NCBI GenBank assembly: GCA_907163345.1
Contig: CAJQUN010001271.1
Location: forward strand, 1 to 64,000
Source of the DNA: Haberlea rhodopensis
Taxonomy: Eukaryota; Streptophyta; Magnoliopsida; Lamiales; Gesneriaceae
Direction: 5' to 3'
Length of the DNA stretch: 64,000 nucleotides
The number at the start of each line of letters is the position of its first letter. Position 1 is the stretch's first letter. Made by a program: the position numbers and the translations under genes. Under the pieces are notes generated by a model that saw only the letters and a program-made list of their open reading frames with translations, ran no database searches and was not told the origin of the DNA. Below, piece after piece: positions 1 to 10,051 of the stretch.

Positions 1-76
1 TAAAAGCGTGTTCCAAGAAAATATTATAATTACCGTTAAAGAAATAGTCAAAAACACAGACAAGAATAGATTATAC

Positions 77-2530
77 CTGCTCTGGTGCACCTTTACTGAC
101 CCTGTGCCATTTTCCTTCACTGTCTATGTAAGTCAATGCCGTTCGCTTATCAGTAGGATTGAAAGGAAGGAAGTGAACTTCTCGAATTCCAGCTCGTGCC
201 TGTTTATCGACCAAGCCAACAATTTAAGAAAGGGGAGACCTCTATCTTACTGTAGAATTATAAAGCAGCGGAGCACTACCTCCCTCAGATCAGCAAGCAT
301 CCCAACTATTGCACAGTCAATGGCATCCTGGTTTTCAGTACGAGAGGCTCGGGCTGCCATCAGAACGACAGTATCTGCATCAATACCTTTGGAAAAAACC
401 TGTGGACAAAAGTCACAGCAGAAGATAAGAGTTAAAAGCCTCTTAGACAGGAATGGACCAATAACAACTAAAAAGTGCCACTTTACCTCTATGAGATTCT
501 TGTCAACCGTAAGCTTGTTTAGTGTCAACGTCCCCGTCTTATCACTGCAAAGTACGTCCATGCCAGCCATCTCTTCTATGGCTGTCATTCTCTTTGTAAT
601 AGCTCCCTGCATAAAATTCAATGTCTCGGTACTATTTTTATCCAAAACATATGGGGGAATCAAAATAACAAAAAAAATAATTCAAACCTGTTGAGCCAAA
701 CGATGAGAACCTATGGCCATTGTAACTGAAAGGACAGTTGGCATGGCAATTGGAATTCCTCCAATGAGAAGCACAAGAAGATTGTCAATACCAGGACGAT
801 ATTTCCGATGTTGAATAGGGTACATCACTATAACCTCTATAATCATCCCCACAGCAATTGAGCAAATGCAAAAGTTTCCAATTGCAGTCAAAACCTGATT
901 GTCACCATGATAAAACACACATAAAACTTAAGAATACATAACAAAATTCGAGCTCTGGGGCAACAATCATATACTTCAAAAACTTGCCTTTTGGAAGTGC
1001 CCCACTTGATTAGTACTATCAACAAGGTGTGCAGCCTTCCCAAAAAACGTGTGAACCCCTGTGGCGATTACAATAGCCTCGATTTCTCCTTGTTTGCAGG
1101 TGGAACCAGAGTAAACACCATCTCCTGGACTTTTTGTCACAGGGAGGGACTCGCCCGTCAAAGCAGACTGCATGTTTATCGTGATCATACTACATAAAAC
1201 TAAACTCAAAACATTTCACGTAAACCAACCATGAAATCATAAGCACACACCTGATCAATTTTCAGAGGATCACCATCAAGTAAACGAGAATCGGCAGGAA
1301 TTATATCTCCAAGTTTAATGCTGACTACGTCACCGGGCACTAAAATGGAAGCGTCCTCCTCACTCCACCTACCATCTCTAAGAACCTTCACAGAACAACT
1401 ATTCATCAGATTAGCACAAGGAAGAAAACCATTCGTAGAAACTCACACAACAATAAACATCGAACTTTTGCTTTTGGAGCAAGACGGGCCATAAGAGCAG
1501 CTGCTGCATTCCCAGCATTATTCTCCTCAATAAAACTAATAGTCGAGTTTATCACAAGTAACGTAATAATGCCCACAAAATCCTGCCAGTCTGGAGGCTT
1601 TCCCTGTAAAATTTTAATCAAGAATTACTACATTCACCAGAAAGCACTCAAACAATTTTGAGTTGAGAAAGTTGTCCCCTACTCCTCCATTTGCAAGGGC
1701 AATTGCCATGATAGCCGCAGCTTCCATAACCCATGAAAGAGGGTTCCACATAAACCCCAAGAATTTCAGTACTTTGCTCTCCTGAGAACACCAGATTTGA
1801 GGGAAAACATCATATATAATGATTAAATTCACAAGCATTGTTTCTAAAATAACCAGCAGTCACAAATGTAAACATTTGCCCTTAAAAACATCAAACTGTT
1901 TAAAAGAACTACTCATTCAAACCATAAACAAGCCAAAAAGATCAAGAACAAGAAAAAAGAAAAAAAAAACAAGAACTACAACAATATATAATACATCTGC
2001 ATCAAAACTTCTTTACAAGGTAAAAAGATGACGTATAATCCAAAAACTAATTTCAGGGGATAAATTATACGGGTACAAGTATAGCAGTCACTAAGCCTGA
2101 ATTTTATTTATATTTTGTAGATATTTAACTTCCACCACCCAAAATATGCGAGTCCCCCCAACTAAATTATGATCTACCCCTGAATATCAAAATCACAACT
2201 CAAAATTTCCTGAGATTAGTAATTTGGAAGGAAAACTATCAGCAACACTATCAGCACCTTCTTCTCCTCAAGCTTGTTGTGCCCAAAAATGGCTAATCTC
2301 TCTTGAGCAGACTCAGTCGACAGGCCATCTTTGGTACATCTCAGATTCTCAAACACTTCGTCAATGGGGATGTTTTCCTTCAATAACACACGCAAAAAAA
2401 GCGGAAATAAAATATCAAAACGAAAGAGACATCCCATATTGAAGAAAATTATGAATGTCGGTTAACAGATCTATACTAAATCCACAGTTTCCTTCAACAC
2501 AGCATCAAGAACCTCAGGCTTCTCCCCCAT
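77..2530 (-). CDS. PMA: Plasma-membrane H+-ATPase (P3A P-type ATPase), 5' ten exons, 3' part outside window
   Basis: Proton pump that hydrolyses ATP to energise the plasma membrane. Ten exons on the minus strand join in frame to 432 residues: 2530-2477, 2377-2258, 1781-1683, 1603-1466, 1385-1251, 1167-988, 894-688, 606-487, 399-280, 199-77. The start (MGEKPEVLDAVLKE) matches the family N-terminus. Visible in order: first transmembrane hairpin (FLGFMWNPLSWVMEAAAI), actuator-domain TGES loop (SALTGESLPVT, exon 6), M4 proline motif (GGIPIAMPTVLS, exon 7), and the phosphorylation motif CSDKTGTLTLNK (exon 8) whose Asp is phosphorylated. Exon 10 enters the nucleotide-binding domain (KGAPEQ) and ends at a GT donor; bases 1-76 are intron. 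The family is about 950 residues, so the rest of the N domain, M5-M10 and the 14-3-3-binding tail lie left of the window. The frame is clean in all ten exons. Paralogue or subfamily cannot be settled here. Confidence 0.96.
895..987 (-). other. GC-AG intron of the H+-ATPase gene
   Basis: Exon 6 ends GGGCACTTCCAAAAG and the intron starts GCAAGT; exon 7 starts GTTTTGACTGCA after an AG acceptor. Only this junction keeps the conserved protein GHFQK-VLTAIGNF in frame. Moving to the next GT (four bases later) would shift the frame. GCAAGT is the strong consensus of the minor GC-AG class still spliced by the U2 spliceosome. The other introns seen complete in this gene are GT-AG. Confidence 0.88.
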
Positions 2531-2656
2531 ATCTGCAACCCTTTTTCCACCAAAGAACAAGCTCCCAGATCAAAGCTTATTCAAGAAACGCCACGAACAG
2601 AAGCTTTTAAAGCAGCAGGAATTCCCGCAGACGAGCAAAAACCAAAGGCAGACAAG

Positions 2657-2680
2657 TTATAAAGATTGGATCTTTTTCAT
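2657..2680 (-). promoter_or_regulatory. Short upstream ORF in the H+-ATPase leader
   Basis: A seven-codon ORF (ATG, six sense codons, TAA) ends 126 bases before the pump's start codon. Short upstream ORFs that tune translation are known in leaders of some plant plasma-membrane H+-ATPase genes. Whether the transcript starts upstream of this ATG cannot be seen; an AT-rich TATA-like stretch lies near 2805-2822. Confidence 0.4.
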
Positions 2681-3717
2681 GTAAAGATAGAATTCAAAGA
2701 CAAACCAAGAGGCCGACCCACCAATGTCAATCCAACAAGGAAATGGAACCACTGATTAGAAGTGACCAGGTTAGCAGAATTCATTGCCTTTTGCATTTCA
2801 CATAATTTATTATATTTATTGTTAATATTTATTTTTAAAGAAGAATGATGTGACTAAAATCTGTCCAAAAATCACAAAATTTTCACTAGATTTTTCTCTT
2901 GGCTTATAGACTCCTGAACTAGCATCACCCATTCATACTCATACGGTCCTACATTTCCAAGATATATATAGAAAGCATTTGGAAGCAAATAATGTTCTTC
3001 CCAATTTTTATTTGTTTTTTCTGTTCTGGTAAAACATAATTTTGAAATTAAAGATTTTCCACATGTCCGGTGCATATAGATGAATATGCAAGTAGGGGTT
3101 TGTTTGATGTTATATCTACTTATGCGTCATACCTTTACGATTTTTAAGATGTTGAGTTTAAAGATACTGTCTTTGAACACTGTACCGTGCGATGCTTACT
3201 ACCTTCTTTACTAATTTTTTTAAATTTTGAATCTTAAATATAAAAATGGAATCCAAGACCGAATCATAGTATTTTCTACACAATCTTTGACCAACTAGTG
3301 TTTCAGTTTCTCTGTTTCTACATTTTACTAAATAGTATTGGCCAAAATGATGGCAGATTTGAAGGAGTAATACTGCATGTTTGGTGGATTTCATTTATTT
3401 AATTAAACAAAAATCATTGTATTTTATATTTGTAAATATTTGTCAATTTTTTTAGAAAATGGCCTAATAATATTTAAAAAATAGGTTACTGCATTCTTAT
3501 TCTTAAATATTGTTGTAAAGGTAAGACCGTGTCAACTTACTTTCTATTTTCTAAGACTATATAAATTTATTTCAAATAATAAACATATCTTTTTTTTTAA
3601 AATATTCGAGTTAATACTTATTATCCCGTCTCTTTTCCATCATTATTATATTTCTTTCTCACTTGATATATTCGTATTCTCGATTACTTATTATTAATCC
3701 AAATGTTTTTAAGAATT
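2681..3717. other. Upstream flank of the H+-ATPase gene
   Basis: About 1 kb between the pump leader and the first copia LTR. AT-rich with no convincing coding ORF; the promoter is presumably here. I see no clear transposon, tRNA or conserved motif. The LTR at 3,718 points away from the gene. Confidence 0.5.
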
Positions 3718-4344
3718 TGTAGGTGGCAAACAAAATGAGAAGCACGCGTCTGCATATTTCTTATTTATTCGGAGTTTACGTTTTCTTCATAAGCTTTGGT
3801 TCGAATGGTAGATGACACAACTATCAAAACAATTAATATGAAATTTGGTTTGCCCTCCTCTTCTCTCTTGGGAATGTTGGATTGGGCTTTTTTTCTTTAT
3901 AGCACATAGAAGACATAAGGAAATGGCCAAATCATTTGGCTATAAAAGGAGGCTTTAGTCTTCAGTTTTACGTGCATCATGTCAATAATTTGTCTAACAA
4001 TTTTTAGCTTTAGATAAATTTCTCTCTTGTAGTAAAGTTCTTAGTATACTATATAGTTGCAGTTGTGACTGAGCTTCCACATCAGAAAAGATTTTATTAG
4101 GTGTTTTTCTTGTAATGGGAGATGTGTGAGTTATAAAGTGTGGCTAGTGGGAAAGCTTTGTGGGTGTGTTTGGGGTGAGAAGAGTAATTATGTGGTGGTA
4201 ATAATTTTTCATATAATGTATTTAGTTCTGATTTGGGAGTTTTCCACGTTAAATCCTTATGTCGTTATTATTTCTCATGTTGGTTTGTTTTCCTATAAAA
4301 TGTGCAGATCTTGTGGGTGAATTTGGAGGGTCAAATTCCCAACA
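3718..4344 (+). repeat. 5' LTR of copia-1
   Basis: Its start (TGTAGGTGGCAAAC) matches the sequence at 19,242, and the match runs about 160 bp through CCCTCCTCTTCTCTCT. The right border is placed at TTCCCAACA because a degenerate PBS (ATGGTCAGGAACAGAGCC, near 4357-4374) follows, resembling TGGTATCAGAGCC. Confidence 0.7.
3941..3948 (+). promoter_or_regulatory. TATA box in the copia-1 5' LTR
   Basis: TATAAAAG inside the LTR, with a TCTTCAGTTTTACG stretch about 20 bases further on that could hold the start site. Position and strand fit LTR-driven transcription. Confidence 0.5.
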
Positions 4345-4498
4345 GGGTTCATTGACATGGTCAGGAACAGAGCCAAAATTTTAATTTATGGGGGTATTTT
4401 TTAAAAAAAAATAGAGGGGTAAAATGTAAATTTTCAATATTCAATCTCTTACTGAAGCAACTGTGAATATGACAGATAACATTGAGAATCCTCATGTT

Positions 4499-5075
4499 GT
4501 TCCATGACAAATTGGATTATAGATATGGGTGCGAATGAGCATATGATTTGTAATCCTGGTTTGTTTTGATTCTATGAGATCGGTGAATCAACCAAATGGT
4601 GATAGCATTTCTATTCATAAGATATGATAAGTGCAATTAAAACAGTCCTTAACTCTTCAAAATGTCCTATATGTTCCTAGTTTTAGGTTCAATTTGATTT
4701 TCAGTGTCCAAATTAACCCAGGCTCACAATTGTTCTATTGTTTTCCCCAAATTTTGCATTTTTCAGGGCCTTACCTCTGGGAAGATAATGGGGATTGGTA
4801 AAGAAGCAAATGATCTCTATCAATTCAATCGTGGTTCCTCATTCAGTCAATGTGTAACTGAACTTTCTGGTTTGCGGCCTTATTGCAATACTTTGCTTAC
4901 TAATGAGGATTATTAATCTTGTATTGTCGTTAATGATTGTACTTGGCATCACAGATTTGGTTATATGCCTTCTTCTAGAATGAATTTACTTCTTTTTTTT
5001 TCATAAATTGTTCTTCTCCAACATCGTGCAATTTGTCAAGTAGCTAAACAACTTAGACTTAGTTTTCCTTCTATG
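4499..5075 (+). pseudogene. Copia-1 protease and GAG-pre-integrase remnant
   Basis: Near 4510-4570 the translation contains WIIDMGANEHM, a decayed copia aspartic protease active site (normally D-T/S-G-A). Near 4935-5075 the text reads TWHHRFGYMPSSRMNLL, then CQVAKQLRLSFPSMS, which is the zinc-binding HHCC start of integrase. A stop interrupts it at about 5004. The protein text stops at the AGCAC target site and resumes at 15,796 with the next integrase residues, which dates the Sirevirus insertion after this element. Confidence 0.82.
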
Positions 5076-5080
5076 AGCAC

Positions 5081-6270
5081 TGTTAGGATCGGCCCGGAGT
5101 GTTTAGAGGGGGGGTGAATGAACACTCCTTCTAAAAATTAATCCTTCGTGATTTCTTTCGGATTAGTGAAAGAAATCTGTTTCTTAATCAATTCTTGTAC
5201 AAAACAGACCACTGAAAATATAAGTGCGGAACGGTCTGTTCTTGTATGTAAGAACGGCTCGATGGCTAGTGAGAAAGAACGAGTGCAGAAATAAGATACA
5301 CAGGATATGTTTCTGGAAGTTCGAAGGTGGTGTAATCCTTCTACGTCTCCCCTTCTTCCAATTAAGGAAGGTTTATACTAGAAGACTTTGATTTATACAA
5401 TCATGTTGTACAAACCCGATTCAGACTGGATTTACCTCACTACCAATCTGAAACTCCTAGTCACTCAATCTGCTCAGACACACTCTGTCTGACAGTTACA
5501 ATATGTTTCTCACTTTCTGATTTTCAATATGGAAAACACAAGATGCGCACAGTGATCCTAAAATGATCAAATGTTACAAATAAGACGTGCTTAAGAATGA
5601 TTTCAGCTCGAGAGCTTCTGAACTTGTAAGCTTGTGCTGATTTTCGCTTTCTTGTGCGTTTTCAATTGAACAGCAAGAGTCAGTCGTCAGCCTCATTAAG
5701 TTCCTTTTGTTGCATCCTTTTATAGTTGAATGTACCAACGACATTATTTCCTTTAATGTGCAACTTTGACTCTGCTTAAACACTGAGTAGGCTTCAGTCT
5801 TCTTCTTCAGGAAACTTGCCGTTCTGGTTCATACTTTCGGCGACTGTCAGGTAAGCTACTCTTTGTCTTCTTACCTATTATGGCAATCTTCAGTCTTTGG
5901 TCCTTTGCAGCATTAATTACAACATTAAATGCTACAATAAATAGCCGTTAATGATTCGGACTGAGGAGCCATTCTGTATGTATCCTAAGCTGTTCTGATC
6001 TGATAAAGATAGAGATCGATCTGAAGCCACGGTTGAGTCAGTCTGATAATCATCGATCCGGTCTGATAAGTAATGTGACTTATCAGCTTGTTCTGTTGTT
6101 GAGCTATTGATCTGGTCAGTCTGATTACCCTCGATCCGGTCTGATATGCTTTGTCATCTTATCAGCTTGATCTGTTTTGGGCGATCGTTCTGGTCAGTCT
6201 GATTTCTCTCGATCCGGTCTGATTTGTTTTGTCATCTTTAAAATCTCATCGATAAGATCCGGGACTAACA
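5081..6270 (-). repeat. 3' LTR of the Sirevirus-like element
   Basis: 1,190 bp, TG...CA ends, matches 14601-15790 without gaps; differences near 5257, 5403, 5509 and 6011. The part at 6030-6240 holds repeated CGATCCGGTCTGAT and CTGGTCAGTCTGAT words, the same kind of U3 repeat cluster as in the other Sirevirus-like LTRs here. Confidence 0.95.
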
Positions 6271-6285
6271 AATTCCCCCTTTTTG
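6271..6285 (-). other. Polypurine tract of the Sirevirus-like element
   Basis: On the minus strand AAAAAGGGGGAATT abuts the 3' LTR start TGTTAGTCC. It would prime plus-strand DNA synthesis. Confidence 0.85.
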
Positions 6286-6465
6286 ATGATGACAAAACCT
6301 AGCTTCTAAGTCTTTTTAATCAGTCTGAAGAGAACTCTGAAGCGAAAACTTTCGGATCGATTACTTCTTCTTGTTCAAAATAAATGAACATCATTGAGTT
6401 GGATCGATTAAACTTTTATTATTAAGCCTTTTGTTGAAGTTCAAAATAAATGAACACAGACTTAA

Positions 6466-8999
6466 TCAAAAGAGGATTTTATTGATCACTAAGAAAATCC
6501 TAAATACACAGTCTGAAAAAAAATTATTTTCTAGAGACTGAGACGGAGGCGGCCTGAAGTCTTTCTTCTTTTCCCCCTTTTTGTCAGCAGCAATCTCTTG
6601 AAGAAAGTCGACAACTTGAGCTAGCTGCGCGCTGATAGCGTCAAGACGAACGTCTTGAGCGCGAAGGGAATTGGCAACAGATGCTCTGACTTCAGTGGCT
6701 AGCTCGATCTGCTCTTTTCTCAGACTGTTCTTGTAAGAGGCTTGTTGAGAAAACAGATCGTTTATGCCTCGCTGAAGGCTTCCGATACTGGCAGTCATCT
6801 TCTCTTTGAAAGAATCAAAGTCCAAAGCTGTAAGCCTCTGACCTTGATGAACTTCGAGAACGCGTTGAGAGAGAGACAGGCAGTTGTCGGAGAGATGCTG
6901 AAGAGTCTTTGCCAGAAATGGAGGTGCATCAGAGTGTTGGCTGGGAGAGCGATCTGATGAGGACAAAGCCTGGTCATCGTCTTCAGCAACCGGGACAAGT
7001 GAAGATACAGCAGCTTGGTGACTCTCAGACTGGATCAAGGTGACCAGATCCGAAGAAAATGTTTGAATGAAAGCCATATCTTCATCGGATTGGACTGGAG
7101 GAGTGCTAGGTCTGGAAGGCTCTTCAGTCTGGAGAGCTGCAACAATGGTGGACACCACAGATCCGGATCGACGAATTCTGAAGCGCCAACTGTTGCCAGT
7201 TCTACTGTTGGACTGATTTGAGCACGGGAGGCTGAGGACCCCAAAGGAATGGAGGTTGTTGGAGAGTCCAACAACACATTCAATGGTTCATCATCGGGCA
7301 CAGACGGAGCATTAGGTAATGGCTGCTCCGCTGTCTGGTCTGGTAGTGGCTCTGCAGTCTGATCTGGTATTTGCTCTGCAGTCTGATCTGTTACAACATA
7401 AGGAATAACCTCAATGAAGGGTTCTGCCATAGTCTTGCTTGCAGAGGGATGATCCGGGCTGGTTGTGGGAGTGGATATACTAAGCTTCTGTCGTTGAAAA
7501 CGGACAGCTAAGTGAAGAGCATGAACATCCATCTCTAATTGAGCAATTACAGCCCCATCATCTCTGGCAGTTGGAGCAAGCGGATCGAAGTTCTTTTTCT
7601 TGGCAGCTAGAAGCAGATTGGTCAGTCTGAATCTGTGAATAGCCGTAAATAGGTCTTTGCGCTGCACGGCAAGCCGAACATCATCAGTCTCTGTGCCTTT
7701 CAGAACTTCCTCTGCCATCTTCTTCAGTCTGCTCAACTTTCCGAAGAATAACTCAATGTGGTTGATAGTCCTGTAGTAGACATATTCATCAAAGACCACA
7801 ATGAGTTCCTTCAGCCTCTCATCAACATCCTCCATAGCGATGTGGATGGCTGTCTGTGCTGCAGATTTTGGTTTAGAGGAGAGGGGTTCGGAGAGAATGG
7901 CTTTTCCCTTGCCGGTGGAGGAAGGAGACTTGATCCCTGATTGGGTATAATCACCCAACTCAGTGATAACTATTCCTTTGACCGTGGGAGAGGCAGAGGG
8001 GACTCGGATAGTGACTTTGGGTGCAGGAGTTGGAGCCTGTGAAGGTTGGATGGAAGGTTGTGGTGCAGGGGTGGCTGTAGGTGGAGGCAATATGGGTAAT
8101 GCTTTCAGGGGTAAAGGCTTGCTGGGCTTGGTAATCTGGGTTTTTGGCTTTTTGGGAGGTGGCTTTGTTGGTGGCGAGGGAGCAGACTGAGTTTCTTCCG
8201 AATCAGTCTGGATGGTCAGTTTGCGCTTAACGCGAGGTTTGCGCGCAGCAGCCTGTTCTTCGCCCTTCTCAATCTTGACAGCAGCCAGAGTAGCGGGAGT
8301 GGGCGGAGCACTTTTGGACTTCAGCAAAGCAAGTCCTTTGGAGTTTAAAATCTTGAAGGGGCTGAGAACGGACTGCTTTCCCAGCTCGATTTCCAAGGAC
8401 TCCAGTAGTTTACTGAGGGGAACAGCAAAGCACACAGCTTGTTTCGAGGCAATCACTGTTTCCATCAGAACTCCAAACAGAATCACGGACCAGTTCATCT
8501 TCTGTCCGGATACGATAGCCGCCATAGCTCTGAACTTCTCTGTGGTTACTGCGTCAAAACTTCCTGCTTTCCCCAACAGAGGCTTGCCCACTATCTCGCA
8601 CAGCACCTGGAAATGAAAGTGCATTTCCTTCTTCTTGAACGATGGTTGCAGGCGGGAGCCAAGAATAGATATCTTCTTTTGAAGATCTGAGAGTGACGCC
8701 TGAGGAATCTGTCCAAATTCCGTCAGTCCGGAATTGGGGAGACCAAAGGTTTTGGCCAGCGTCAACGGCGAGATCTCAAAAGTTGTGCCCTTGATGGTAG
8801 TAGATATTGATGTCTTCTGGGAGACGGCATTGGCGAACAGTTCGCGGATTTCTGATTCATAAACAACGGTGCCGCATTCCAGAAAGTTTCTCAGACCAGA
8901 AGATTCCAAAGCTCTGAAGATGGATACCATCTCTGCATCTTCTGTCCTGTAGATTTCATTAAACTCAACGGAGAGAGAGTTGTGAGTAATGGTAGCCAT
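6466..8999 (-). pseudogene. Extra ORF downstream of pol (env-like position), broken by one frameshift
   Basis: From the ATG at 8999 (MATITHNSLSVEFNEIY) an ORF runs 654 codons to 7035. The same protein continues in another frame, ending at 6466; the switch lies near 7150 and amounts to one base. Seen: a folded-looking N-terminal region (about 190 residues), a basic Pro-rich middle with KPRVKRK (possible nuclear signal) and PTKPPPKKPK, a DQTAEQIPDQTAEPLPDQ-type repeat, and a coiled-coil-like C-terminal part rich in Ala, Gln and Leu. The frame is also open upstream to 9161, adding a strongly hydrophobic segment (FYFTFYILPLSVFLLF) that could be a membrane anchor or just leader. Sireviruses carry an envelope-like gene at this place; similarity to a known envelope protein is not evident to me and its function is unknown. 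Confidence 0.75.
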
Positions 9000-9386
9000 T
9001 TGAGAGAAAGTAAAAGGGTGCAAGGATGAAGGAGAGTGAAAGAGTAAGAAAACAGATAGCGGTAATATGTAAAAAGTGAAATAAAATGAGATGTTCAGCC
9101 CGCTAAATATGATAGAGAAGACACGTGTCTTTATCTCGATGACTGATGAAAAGAAATTCAAAAATAAACGGTCAGGATAACATATAGTTAAGGCGGTTAA
9201 AATGCGATCAGTCCGGGCTGTTTTTGTAAAAAAAAAATAATGTATTGTCCAAACAGATTATGGGATAACATCAGATTGACATAGATCGGTCTGAAAGTTC
9301 GGACCGGTCTGTGTCTTTCTGAACATTGTATTATCAATCTGTGGTAACAAGAATCTTTAAACGCGAAAGAGAACAAAGCTAAACTA

Positions 9387-10049
9387 TTAAGATAAGTCAA
9401 TTAATCCAAGAATTTGACGAAAATAATTAAACTTAGCCTCTGGGAGCGGTTTGGTGAAGATGTCTGCTGCTTGCTGCTCTGTTGAGATGTGCTCGATCCG
9501 AATTTCCTTTTTGCCAACATGATCCCGAATAAAGTGATGACGTATATCAATGTGCTTTGTTCGAGAGTGCAAAACTGGATTATACGTTATAGCGATTGCA
9601 CTTGTGTTGTCGCAGAATATAGGAGAGTCAACAGCTTGGATGCCATAGTCTTTGAGCTGGTGTTGAATCCAGAGCATTTGAGCGCAACAGCTTCCAGCAG
9701 CTAGATATTCTGCTTCAGCTGTGGACGTGGCAATCGATGTCTGCTTTTTACTGAACCAAGAGATCAATCTTTCACCTAGAAATTGACATGTTCCACTGGT
9801 GCTTTTACGATCAATCTTACAACCAGTGTAGTCTGCGTCTGAGTATCCGATCAGGCTGAAGTTTGAATCTTTGGAGTACCAAAGACCAACGTTCTGAGAT
9901 CCTTTTAAGTATTTCAGAATACGCTTGGCAGCAATAAAATGTGATTGCTTTGGTTCTGACTGAAATCTGGCGCACATACAGACTGAAAACATAATATCAG
10001 GCCGGCTCGCTGTAAGATACAATAGCGATCTGATTAGTCCTCTATACAT
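9387..10049 (-). CDS. RNase H domain of Sirevirus-like pol
   Basis: Starts MYRGLIRSLLYLTASRPDIM, the end of the reverse-transcriptase thumb, and continues into copia RNase H (YSDADYTGCKIDRKSTSG, TSIATSTAEAEYLAAGSC, HIDIRHHFIRDHV, ending near DIFTKPLPE). It degrades the RNA strand of the RNA-DNA hybrid. It is out of frame with the upstream RT, apparently through loss of one G in a G run near 10070, so in this copy it would not be translated with the rest of pol. Confidence 0.9.
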   Translation of the reverse strand: MYRGLIRSLLYLTASRPDIMFSVCMCARFQSEPKQSHFIAAKRILKYLKGSQNVGLWYSKDSNFSLIGYSDADYTGCKIDRKSTSGTCQFLGERLISWFSKKQTSIATSTAEAEYLAAGSCCAQMLWIQHQLKDYGIQAVDSPIFCDNTSAIAITYNPVLHSRTKHIDIRHHFIRDHVGKKEIRIEHISTEQQAADIFTKPLPEAKFNYFRQILGLIDLS

Positions 10050-10051
10050 GG

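Noticed and set aside
8..694. 228-codon plus-strand open frame over the H+-ATPase exons
   Set aside because: Antisense shadow of exons 8-10; the minus strand carries the conserved ATPase with correct splice sites.
7963..8190. Gly/Val-rich plus-strand frame opposite the extra ORF
   Set aside because: Antisense of the proline-rich stretch of the minus-strand ORF.
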